The notes under the pieces are model-generated. The model was given only the letters and a program-made list of their open reading frames with translations. It was not told the origin of the DNA and ran no database searches. From W2P13-069 sp051876105 (lineage in GTDB: Bacteria > Actinomycetota > Coriobacteriia > Coriobacteriales > QAMH01), in NCBI GenBank assembly GCA_051876105.1, contig JBJEHN010000125.1, forward strand, positions 1-15,062: 15,062 nt of DNA. Reading direction: 5' to 3'. A program made the translations under genes and the position numbers. Positions 1 to 6,312 of the stretch are shown here, piece by piece; position 1 is the first letter of the stretch; the number at the start of each line of letters is the position of its first letter.

Positions 1-65
1 CGTTTTTTTGCGGGGAATCAGGGGCCATAGGCGGGCAAACGGCTTTTGTTACCGCGCTTTTCCTC

Positions 66-71
66 TATCCT
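66..71 (+). promoter_or_regulatory. Possible -10 element upstream of the purF-like gene
   Basis: TATCCT lies 51 bases before the chosen start codon. There is no convincing -35 hexamer at the right distance, so this is a weak call. The T-run at 3-9 near the window edge could be the tail of a terminator for a gene outside the window, but its stem is not visible. Confidence 0.25.
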
Positions 72-122
72 GCTTAGCGCAGGTTGAAACACCACAGAAA
101 CCCCGAGTTATGGAGGGACCCC

Positions 123-1547
123 ATGGGCGGTTTTTTCGGCGCGGCTTCCAAGCGCGATGTATGCGTTGACGTGTACTTCGGCGTGGACTTCCACTCCCAT
201 CTGGGGACCAAGCGGGCGGGCATGATCGCCCACGACCCCGAGGCAGGCTTCCAGAGAGAGATCCACTCCATCGAGAGCACGCCCTTCCGCACCAAGTTCG
301 AGCCCTTCTTGGACAAGGCCAAGGGCACCACGGTCATCGGCTGCATTTCGGATGCCGACCCCCAGCCCCTCATGGTCAAGTCGCACCTGGGGCTTTTCGC
401 CCTCACGACCGTGGGCATGATTAACAACGCGGACGAGATCATCGAGAGGTACATGGCAGACTGCGGCCAGCAGTTCATGGCCCTCAGCAGCGGCGCGGTG
501 AACCAGACCGAGCTTGTTGCCGCCGTTATCAACAAGGAGGCCACGCTGCTCGACGGCCTGCGCCACGCGCAAGACATCATCGAGGGCTCCATGACCATGC
601 TGCTCATGACGGACGAGGGCGAGATCTACGCCGCGCGCGACAAGTACGGCCGCCTGCCCGTCATCATCGGCAAGGACGCAGACGGCTACTGCGTGACCTT
701 CGAGAGCTTCGTCTACGACAAGCTGGGGTATGAGGACGAGTATGAGCTCGGCCCCAAGGAGATCGTCCGCATCACCAAGAACGGCTACGAGACAGTATCC
801 GAGGCGGGCGACGAGATGAAGATCTGCGCCTTCCTTTGGACGTACTACGGCTATCCCAACTCCACCTACGAGGGCACCAACGTCGAGGTCATGCGCTATC
901 GCAACGGAGAGATCATGGCCCGCGACGAGATGGAGGACGGCACCCTGCCCGATGTAGACTACGTGGCCGGTATCCCAGACAGCGGCCTGCCCCATGCGAT
1001 CGGCTACTCCACCGCCAGCGGCAAGCCCTTCGCGCGCCCCTTTGTCAAGTACACGCCTACCTGGAGCCGCAGCTTCATGCCGAGCAACCAGACCGTGCGC
1101 AACCACGTCGCCAAGATGAAGCAGGTTCCCGTGCCCCAGCTCATCGAGGGCAAGAAGCTGCTCTTCGTAGACGACTCCATTGTCCGCGGCACCCAGATGC
1201 GCGAGACCGTGGACTTCCTCTACGGTGCCGGTGCCAAAGAGGTGCACATGCGCTCGGCCTGCCCGCCCATCATGTACGGTTGCAAGTACCTCAACTTCTC
1301 ATCGAGCAAGAGCGAGATGGAGCTCATCGCCCGCAAGAAGATCGACGAGCTGGAAGGCGATGCCGGCTTGGAGCACCTCGACGAGTACTCCGACGCCCGC
1401 ACCGAGCGCGGCCAGTGCCTGCTCAAGAGCATCTGCGAGGAGATGGGCTTCGACAGCCTGCGCTACCAGAGTCTCGAGGGCCATCTGCAGGCCATCGGCA
1501 TCGACCCCTCAAAGGTCTGCACCTATTGCTGGAACGGGAGGGAATGA
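123..1547 (+). CDS. PurF-like amidophosphoribosyltransferase homologue lacking the catalytic cysteine
   Basis: A 474-residue homologue of glutamine PRPP amidotransferase, the enzyme of the first step of purine synthesis. The ATG at 123 is chosen because GGAGGG sits 5 bases before it; an in-frame TTG at 84 has no such site. The N-terminal half is an Ntn-hydrolase glutaminase-like domain and the C-terminal half a phosphoribosyltransferase domain. The PRPP loop VDDSIVRGTQ is at residues 349-358. C235, C387, C466 and C469 match the order and spacing style of the Fe4S4 ligands of the Bacillus-type enzyme. The oddity is the N-terminus: true PurF begins Met-Cys-Gly and uses that Cys as nucleophile after Met removal, whereas this protein begins MGGFFGAASK, with Gly at that place. 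Glutamine hydrolysis by the usual mechanism should be impossible. I recall similar MGGFFG proteins annotated as PurF in gut anaerobes, but their role is not known to me. It may use ammonia, or do something else. Confidence 0.88.
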   Translation: MGGFFGAASKRDVCVDVYFGVDFHSHLGTKRAGMIAHDPEAGFQREIHSIESTPFRTKFEPFLDKAKGTTVIGCISDADPQPLMVKSHLGLFALTTVGMINNADEIIERYMADCGQQFMALSSGAVNQTELVAAVINKEATLLDGLRHAQDIIEGSMTMLLMTDEGEIYAARDKYGRLPVIIGKDADGYCVTFESFVYDKLGYEDEYELGPKEIVRITKNGYETVSEAGDEMKICAFLWTYYGYPNSTYEGTNVEVMRYRNGEIMARDEMEDGTLPDVDYVAGIPDSGLPHAIGYSTASGKPFARPFVKYTPTWSRSFMPSNQTVRNHVAKMKQVPVPQLIEGKKLLFVDDSIVRGTQMRETVDFLYGAGAKEVHMRSACPPIMYGCKYLNFSSSKSEMELIARKKIDELEGDAGLEHLDEYSDARTERGQCLLKSICEEMGFDSLRYQSLEGHLQAIGIDPSKVCTYCWNGRE

Positions 1548-1581
1548 GCGCTGGGCCAGTGGTCCGCCTATACAGGAAACC

Positions 1582-1620
1582 AGCAGGTCAGGGGCGAAGG
1601 TCTCTGGCCTGCTCTCGTTT
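1582..1620 (+). terminator. Hairpin between convergent genes, probable weak terminator
   Basis: A 10-bp stem with one G-T wobble (arms 1582-1591 and 1604-1613) encloses a 12-base loop and is followed by CTCGTTT. It lies between the end of the PurF-like gene and the convergent end of the HTH gene. The T-tract is short, so termination strength is uncertain. Confidence 0.4.
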
Positions 1621-1657
1621 GGGGAGACAGCGCTCCCATCCACTCTTGAGGCCGTGC

Positions 1658-2239
1658 TCACTCGAGGGTGAGGCGCAGGGTGCGGCCGCAGCCGCGAGCC
1701 AGGAGCTCGACGGTCTCGAGTGTGGGGTTGACCTTGCCGCCTTCGATGCGGCTGATGACCGCCTGTTGCACGCCGCAGGCCTCCGCGAGCTGCGCCTGTG
1801 TGAGGCCGGCTGCCCTGCGTGCACGGCTGAGCTGCACTCCCAGGTCCGCAGGTGAGCCGAGCTCCTCGCTGAGCTTGCAGCTGCGGTAGCCCTGCTCGGC
1901 GACCTCTTCGAGCAGGAAGTCATCGTGGCTGCTGCGGCCCCTCGTTGCCCTGAGCAGGGCGGGGAGGTAGTGTTCCTCGAGGGCGTTGGCGTGCAGAATC
2001 TGACCGATGTTGTGGCGGTTTGCGGGCGGCACGCGGCTCTCGACCCAGCGACGCGCCCTGAGCCCGGTGACGGTGCGCTCGCCGCGCTGGGCAGCCAGCG
2101 CCAGCGTGAGGGGGAGCTCGTCGAAGCCGGCCCAGTCTGCCAGCTCGATGCTGTAGCTGTCCTGCCCCGGCTCGTACTTGACCCACGCGCAGGCGCGGCG
2201 TTTGCGCACCAGCGGGTTAAAGACCGCGAAGACGCGCAT
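1658..2239 (-). CDS. HTH (XRE/HipB-like) protein with an N-terminal partner domain
   Basis: A 193-residue protein starting at ATG 2239, preceded by a strong GGAGGAGGTGG site. The C-terminal third (about residues 136-190) is a typical Cro/C1-type helix-turn-helix: LTQAQLAEACGVQQAVISRIE at 146-166 spans the two DNA-binding helices. The first ~125 residues are not a DNA-binding fold I can name. They contain a stretch around residues 66-112 (ESRVPPANRHNIGQIL, then a hydrophobic/acidic segment) that I associate with partners of HipA-like proteins. The start overlaps the 3' end of the HipA-like gene by 23 bases, so the two are probably translationally coupled. In hipBA operons the HTH antitoxin gene usually comes first; here it is second and carries a large extra domain. 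A role as repressor of its own operon, acting at the palindrome at 3074-3093, is inference. Confidence 0.8.
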   Translation of the reverse strand: MRVFAVFNPLVRKRRACAWVKYEPGQDSYSIELADWAGFDELPLTLALAAQRGERTVTGLRARRWVESRVPPANRHNIGQILHANALEEHYLPALLRATRGRSSHDDFLLEEVAEQGYRSCKLSEELGSPADLGVQLSRARRAAGLTQAQLAEACGVQQAVISRIEGGKVNPTLETVELLARGCGRTLRLTLE

Positions 2240-3032
2240 ATTCCTGCCACCTCCTCCATAGGATCTGCCAGCTGCCCTCTTGGAAGGCTGCCGTCTCCGG
2301 GGCCGCGTTGTCGAGCCCCTGCAGCAGAACGCGCCGCGAGGCAGGAGTGATTGGCCTGGGCTCAAAGCATGCAGGCAGCAGCGAGAGGTTTTCGAACAGC
2401 GAGCTGCTGCCCAGGTAGTTGCGGGTGGGGAGGTCTGCGAGCGGGTCGAGCCTCCAGAGCTGGCGGGGGAAGGCCGATCCGAGGCTGAAGCTACCACCGG
2501 TGAGGGGCGAGAGGCGGTAGCTCCCCTTTGCAGAGCACAGCACCTCGAAGCTCGACGAGTCGCGCCCCCGGTTGGCGGTGAGGTAGTCGAGCAGCATAAC
2601 CTGGGCAAGCTGCTCTTCCCATCCCATGCGGCGGCAGGTGTCGAGGGGGTCCTCGCCCGGCAGGCCTGCAAGCTCGCAGAAATCCTCCAAGGGCATGGCG
2701 CGCTCGCCAGCACTGCGATAGCTCTTCGAGCGCAGCACCCAGGCTTCCTCTTCCTCGCCGCCGATGCAGACTAGGGCATGAAGGAGGCGGCAGTCCGCCA
2801 TGGGGAAGTCCAGCTCGCGCCCCACGCGCGTGCACAGCAGCTGGTTGGCAACCTCCCAGCCGCCCACGCCGCCCCGCTCGCTGAACGATGAGAGTTTGTA
2901 GTAGACGGCGTTCGCGCCGGTGCCCTCGCGCGCCTTGGGCCTGGCCCCGCCCAGACCGCTGGGCTGCGATGACTCGTCCCAGCAGAGATAGCGGAGGTCT
3001 TGGAGGCTCTGTGTGATGTCGTATGCGCGCAC
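2217..3032 (-). CDS. HipA-like kinase-fold protein with degraded catalytic motifs
   Basis: About 271 residues if read from GTG 3032, which has GGAG 9 bases upstream. A TTG at 3071 would add 13 residues but has no ribosome site and abuts the palindromic operator, so I prefer the GTG. The architecture fits the HipA_C kinase fold: the N-terminal YYKLSSF strand resembles an ATP-lysine strand (lysine at residue 46 from the GTG), followed by an all-helical lobe. HipA-like kinases normally carry a catalytic loop of the form DYLIxNxDRHxxNxxVL and a later metal-binding APLFD. Here these read LLDYLTANRGRDSSSFEVL (N-R-G-R-D near residues 154-158) and SPLTGGSFSLG (175-185). The catalytic Asp and the metal Asp therefore appear lost. 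This looks like a pseudokinase or a strongly diverged kinase. It overlaps the following HTH gene by 23 bases, forming a two-gene unit. Confidence 0.75.
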   Translation of the reverse strand: MRAYDITQSLQDLRYLCWDESSQPSGLGGARPKAREGTGANAVYYKLSSFSERGGVGGWEVANQLLCTRVGRELDFPMADCRLLHALVCIGGEEEEAWVLRSKSYRSAGERAMPLEDFCELAGLPGEDPLDTCRRMGWEEQLAQVMLLDYLTANRGRDSSSFEVLCSAKGSYRLSPLTGGSFSLGSAFPRQLWRLDPLADLPTRNYLGSSSLFENLSLLPACFEPRPITPASRRVLLQGLDNAAPETAAFQEGSWQILWRRWQEYARLRGL

Positions 3033-3073
3033 GGTTGCGGGCTCCAAACGCAGTGTGAGCAGATGCTGCAAGT

Positions 3074-3093
3074 ATATGACTTATAAGTCATAT
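3074..3093. promoter_or_regulatory. Perfect 20-bp palindrome, candidate operator of the HipA-like/HTH unit
   Basis: ATATGACTTA followed directly by its reverse complement, with no spacer. It sits just upstream of the HipA-like reading frame (minus strand) and 20 bases before the leuA -35 on the plus strand. A possible minus-strand -10 (TATGAT) overlaps its distal edge. HTH proteins of the HipB type bind inverted repeats at their own promoters, so autoregulation is a reasonable inference. An effect on leuA is possible but unsupported. Confidence 0.6.
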
Positions 3094-3113
3094 CATATAG
3101 AGACTATCTGGGT

Positions 3114-3140
3114 TTGAAGGGCAGCGGAGGAGCTTATACT
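3114..3140 (+). promoter_or_regulatory. Likely leuA promoter
   Basis: TTGAAG (3114-3119) and TATACT (3135-3140) are separated by 15 bases; shifting the -35 to TTTGAA gives 16. Transcription would begin near 3147 and leave a leader of about 210 bases before leuA. Confidence 0.45.
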
Positions 3141-3146
3141 GCACAG

Positions 3147-3358
3147 CGTGCAACACACCATGAACGTGGCGTTGTCACCCCAAACCCCCGCATGCTGCCT
3201 TCACAAGGGGCGGCGGCACGGGCCCCTCACGAGGGAGCTCGGGTGCCCGGGCCCAGCAGGTCCAGGCGGGTACGGCTCCCACGAGGGGCACGGCCAGGGC
3301 GGGTTGGGTGGCAGCGCCACGTCTGTTAGCCACGTCTGTTAGTGAGAGGGGATCTCCT
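3147..3358 (+). promoter_or_regulatory. Long GC-rich structured leader of leuA
   Basis: No convincing gene fills this gap of roughly 210 bases. It holds self-complementary blocks: CCCTC-AC-GAGGG near 3225-3236, CCC-ACGA-GGG near 3278-3287, two GGGCCC palindromes, and GGCG/CGCC near 3298-3318. A 13-bp unit CCACGTCTGTTAG is tandemly duplicated at 3317-3342, ending just before the leuA ribosome site AGGGG (3346-3350). Leader control of leuA by attenuation or RNA structure is common in bacteria, but I see no run of Leu codons in a short leader ORF and no acceptable T-box, so the mechanism is open. Confidence 0.4.
3317..3342 (+). repeat. Tandem duplication of a 13-bp unit before the leuA ribosome site
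   Basis: CCACGTCTGTTAG occurs twice, head to tail and identical (3317-3329 and 3330-3342). It ends 3 bases before the purine-rich ribosome binding segment of leuA. Because it is exact, it is probably a recent slippage duplication or a functional spacer. Confidence 0.9.
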
Positions 3359-4885
3359 ATGACACGCAAGATCCAGATCTTCGACACCACCCTGCGCGAC
3401 GGCGAACAGAGCCCCGGCGCATCCATGAACACCCAGGAGAAGCTGGTCGTTACCCGCCAGCTGCTGCGCCTGGGCGTGGATGTGATCGAGGCGGGCTTCC
3501 CCGTCTCCAGCCCCGGCGACTTCAAGTCTGTCCAGCAGATCGCCGAGGTCGTGGGCGACAAGGCCGTCGTCTGCGGCCTGACTCGCGCTGTGGAGAAGGA
3601 CATCGACGTCTGCGCAGACGCCCTCAAGGACTGCACGCGCCCGCGCATCCACACCGGTATCGGCGTCAGCCCCGAGCACCTCAAGTACAAGTTCCGCGGC
3701 ATGAGCCTCGATGAGGCCATCGAGCGCGGTGTCCATGCGGTCAAGCACGCCCGCAAGTACGTTGAGGACGTCGAGTTCTACGCGGAGGACGCCGGCCGCG
3801 CCTCCTTCGAGGACCTCGCCCGCATGATCGAGGCGGTCATCGCCGCTGGTGCGACGGTCGTCAACATCCCGGATACCACTGGCTACAACATGCCCTGGCA
3901 CTTCGGCGAGCGCATCAAGTACCTGTGCGACCACGTCAAGGGCATAGAGGACGTCACTATCTCCGTCCACTGCCACAACGACCTCGGCATGGCCACCGCC
4001 CTGGCTATGGAGGGCGTGCGCAACGGCGCCACGCAGATCGAGTGCACCATCAACGGCCTTGGCGAGCGCGCCGGCAACACCGCCATGGAAGAGGTCGTCA
4101 TGGCCATCGCCATGCACGAGGCGGAGCTCGACGCCCACACGGACATCAACACCTCCGAGTTCCTGCAGGCCTCCCGCCTGGTCTCCAGCATCACCGGCTT
4201 CCCCGTTCAGCCCAACAAGGCCATCGTCGGCGCAAACGCCTTCGCCCACAGCTCCGGCATCCATCAAGACGGCGTCATCAAGGAACGCTCAACCTACGAG
4301 ATCATCGACCCCAGCGTCGTCGGGGCCGCCGGCTCCAGCATCGTCCTCACCGCCCGCTCCGGTCACGCCGCCCTGCGCATGCGTCTGGAGCAGCTCGGCT
4401 ACCAGGTTGAGGACGGCGACGAGTTCGAGAAGATCCACAGGGCCTTCCTCGAGCTGGCAGACCGCAAGAAGGAGGTCATGGACGAGGACCTGCACTCCCT
4501 GATGGGCGAGCGCGCTCGCGAGGAGTCTGCCCTCTACACCCTCAAGTCCACCCAGATCAGCTGCGGCCAGCCCCTCACCCCCACGGCCACCGTCACGCTG
4601 GTCGACCCCTATGGCAACGAGCGCACGGCCTGCGACTTCGGCACCGGTCCGGTCGACGCCCTGTGCAAGGCCATCGACAAGATCGTCCAGGCGGACTGCG
4701 ACCTCACGGAGTTCTCCGTCCAGTCTGTGACCCGCGGTATCGACGCCCTGGGCGAGGTCACCATTCGTATCACGGCTGCCGACGGCCAGATCTACTCCGG
4801 CCGCGGCTCGGAGTGCGACATCACCGTTTCGAGCGCGAAGGCCTACCTCAACGCGCTCAACCGCATGCTGCAGAAGCAGGCGTAG
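3359..4885 (+). CDS. leuA: 2-isopropylmalate synthase
   Basis: A 508-residue LeuA, which condenses acetyl-CoA with 2-oxoisovalerate in the first committed step of leucine synthesis in the cytoplasm. The ATG at 3359 follows AGGGG with 8 bases spacing; an upstream in-frame GTG at 3308 lies inside the leader and is less likely. The TIM-barrel catalytic domain shows FDTTLRDGEQ at residues 8-17 (catalytic Arg13, metal ligand Asp14), HCHNDLG at 204-210 with metal-binding histidines, GLGERAGN at 233-240 and HSSGIHQDG at 297-305. The remaining residues from about 380 form the C-terminal LeuA allosteric domain expected for leucine feedback inhibition. Length and motifs are those of the full bacterial enzyme, not citramalate or homocitrate synthase, though specificity cannot be proven from motifs. 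It appears monocistronic: a strong terminator follows, and no leuB/C/D is in the window. Confidence 0.95.
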   Translation: MTRKIQIFDTTLRDGEQSPGASMNTQEKLVVTRQLLRLGVDVIEAGFPVSSPGDFKSVQQIAEVVGDKAVVCGLTRAVEKDIDVCADALKDCTRPRIHTGIGVSPEHLKYKFRGMSLDEAIERGVHAVKHARKYVEDVEFYAEDAGRASFEDLARMIEAVIAAGATVVNIPDTTGYNMPWHFGERIKYLCDHVKGIEDVTISVHCHNDLGMATALAMEGVRNGATQIECTINGLGERAGNTAMEEVVMAIAMHEAELDAHTDINTSEFLQASRLVSSITGFPVQPNKAIVGANAFAHSSGIHQDGVIKERSTYEIIDPSVVGAAGSSIVLTARSGHAALRMRLEQLGYQVEDGDEFEKIHRAFLELADRKKEVMDEDLHSLMGERAREESALYTLKSTQISCGQPLTPTATVTLVDPYGNERTACDFGTGPVDALCKAIDKIVQADCDLTEFSVQSVTRGIDALGEVTIRITAADGQIYSGRGSECDITVSSAKAYLNALNRMLQKQA

Positions 4886-4912
4886 CGCCTCTTCCACGGT
4901 GCAGTCGGCAGG

Positions 4913-4954
4913 CAGCGGGGCACGAGACTCCCTCTCGTGCCCCGCTGTGTTTCT
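4913..4954 (+). terminator. Rho-independent terminator of leuA
   Basis: A perfect 14-bp stem (arms 4913-4926 and 4934-4947) has a 7-base loop and is followed by TGTTTCT. It starts 28 bases after the leuA stop codon. Confidence 0.8.
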
Positions 4955-4956
4955 GC

Positions 4957-4962
4957 TACCCT
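4957..4962 (+). promoter_or_regulatory. Possible -10 (TACCCT, preceded by TGC) for the ManC-like gene
   Basis: TGC-TACCCT resembles an extended -10 of the TAnnnT kind. It would start transcription about 30 bases before the ATG at 4999. No -35 is recognisable because that position lies in the leuA terminator. A similar TACCCT stands at the same distance before dnaB. Confidence 0.3.
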
Positions 4963-4998
4963 TTCAGTTGATGACCCTGCATCCCCCGAAAGGCTCCC

Positions 4999-6132
4999 AT
5001 GGCCCGCAAGACGGCGTTCCCCCATCTCCACATCATCCTCCAGTGCGAGGACTACGGCTCGCGCCTCTGGCCCATCGCCCGCGAGCAGGAGCCCGCCTGC
5101 GCAGCGCCCGTGCGCCCCGGGTCGCGTGAAAGCCTCCTGGCCAACACGCTCAAGCGCCTCGCCCCGTTCACGGGCGAGCCGGTTCGCATTGTCACCACCC
5201 GGGCCCTCGCCCCCGTGGTCGAGGAGCTCGCCACGCGGCGCTGCGGCCTGAAGGCAGGTGACTACGAGTTGCTGGTACAGCCTATCGACCGGGGCAGCGC
5301 CTTCGCCATCGCGCTGGCGGCGGCGCGCATCCGCCGGCTGGACCCACAGGCCGTGGTCCTCGTGTCGCGCACAGACCAGCACGTCGAGCTCGACGACCGC
5401 TGGGAGCACGTTGTCTTCGCTGCGTACCAGGCCGCCTTGCAAGACCAGGTCGCCGTCCTTGGCGGCGTGCAGGAGACCAAGTGCTCGGCATGGACCTACA
5501 TCCGCAAGGGCAAGGCGTTCCCCGGCGTGGCGGACACCTTCCAGGTGAGGCTCTTCACCGCGGACCAGAACCCCGGCGTTGCCAAGCGCGTCTGCGGCCA
5601 GGGCGCCTACTGGTACACCGGCGTGCTCGTGGCGCGCGCCGCCCTGCTTTTGGGCGAGCTCAAGAGCGCCGGCGCGCACGCGCAGACCAAGGAGAGCTCC
5701 GAGTCGCACCGCATCGCCGAAACCGCCAACTTCCTCGCTCAGCTCGAGCCCGCGGACTGGCTCAACGAGGCCGCGCAGGGGCTCATCGAGTCGCTGCCCT
5801 CCGTCAGCCTCGAGAAAGCCCTGCTCGAGGTGAGCAAGCGCCTCGTGCTCGTGCCCACGGGGGTGCGCTTCGACGCGCTCTCGACCCTCGAGGACATCGA
5901 CTCCCTGGCCGAGCCGACGCGCGAGGGCAACCGCATGGTGGGAGAGTCTGCGCTCACGCGCTGCCGCAACACCACGGTCTACTCCAAGGGCACCGAGCGC
6001 AAGGTGATCGCCTTGGGCCTCAAGGACGTGATGGTGGTCGAGCTTGACGATGTGACCCTGGTTGTCTCCAAGGACCAGCTCGACAACATGGACGATGCTC
6101 GCAGCGACTTCGAGGCGCTCTGGGGTCTGTAG
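4999..6132 (+). CDS. ManC-like mannose-1-phosphate guanylyltransferase homologue with degraded nucleotide loop
   Basis: A 377-residue protein with the layout of GDP-mannose pyrophosphorylases: an N-terminal nucleotidyltransferase fold followed by a left-handed beta-helix-type end, where NTTVYSKG and a VALG-like LKDVMVVELDDVTLVV segment (about residues 324-355) match ManC. Real ManC proteins start with a loop of the form LAGGxGTRLWPLSR that binds GTP. Here it is ILQCEDYGSRLWPIARE (residues 13-29): RLWP is kept, but the glycines are replaced by Cys-Glu-Asp-Tyr, and the usual PKQ lysine region reads EPACAAP. Catalytic capacity is therefore doubtful. The protein may be a divergent nucleotidyltransferase or a non-catalytic homologue. 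The start is supported by GAAAGG 5 bases upstream. It stands alone between two terminator or spacer regions, so context does not reveal the substrate. Confidence 0.7.
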   Translation: MARKTAFPHLHIILQCEDYGSRLWPIAREQEPACAAPVRPGSRESLLANTLKRLAPFTGEPVRIVTTRALAPVVEELATRRCGLKAGDYELLVQPIDRGSAFAIALAAARIRRLDPQAVVLVSRTDQHVELDDRWEHVVFAAYQAALQDQVAVLGGVQETKCSAWTYIRKGKAFPGVADTFQVRLFTADQNPGVAKRVCGQGAYWYTGVLVARAALLLGELKSAGAHAQTKESSESHRIAETANFLAQLEPADWLNEAAQGLIESLPSVSLEKALLEVSKRLVLVPTGVRFDALSTLEDIDSLAEPTREGNRMVGESALTRCRNTTVYSKGTERKVIALGLKDVMVVELDDVTLVVSKDQLDNMDDARSDFEALWGL

Positions 6133-6272
6133 CGCCTGCGGTCGCTCCGCAAAAAAGCCGTGAATCCGTGGATTTGTGGATGAGCGCCTGTTTGCGCAGG
6201 TCAAAGCCCTGTTTTATTCAACATCGGGTGGGGATGGGCGCCGTGCGGCTGCCGCCTCGCCCCTTCTTGCGA

Positions 6273-6278
6273 TACCCT
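6273..6278 (+). promoter_or_regulatory. Possible -10 (TACCCT) for dnaB
   Basis: TACCCT lies 34 bases before the dnaB ATG and resembles the element before the ManC-like gene. There is no good -35. The rest of the 180-base gap (6133-6312) holds a short stem TGCGG/CCGCA near 6137-6151 followed by A's, and nothing else that I can name. Confidence 0.25.
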
Positions 6279-6312
6279 TCTGTCCTGAATCGCCCGTCAG
6301 GAAGAGGGACTT

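Noticed and set aside
3033..3071. TTG start at 3071 for the HipA-like gene
   Set aside because: No ribosome site precedes it and it touches the palindromic operator; GTG 3032 has GGAG upstream. The case is not closed.
3300..3318. T-box-like string GGGTGGCAGCGCC before leuA
   Set aside because: It resembles the T-box core AGGGTGGNACCGCG, but the ACC is broken, and TGGC would pair with a G discriminator whereas tRNA-Leu normally has A. No stem I with a Leu specifier or AGTA bulge could be found, and GC-rich DNA gives such matches by chance.
3160..3342. Short leader ORF (ATG 3160 to TAG 3342) as an attenuation peptide
   Set aside because: Leucine codons are scattered rather than in a run, there is no ribosome binding site, and its stop is set by the tandem repeat.
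4843..6204. Long minus-strand open frame opposite the ManC-like gene, and similar ones at 108-1247, 3326-4267 and 10071-11507
   Set aside because: These are codon-bias shadows in GC-rich DNA. The opposite strand encodes clear families, and the shadow proteins have low-complexity composition without recognisable domains.
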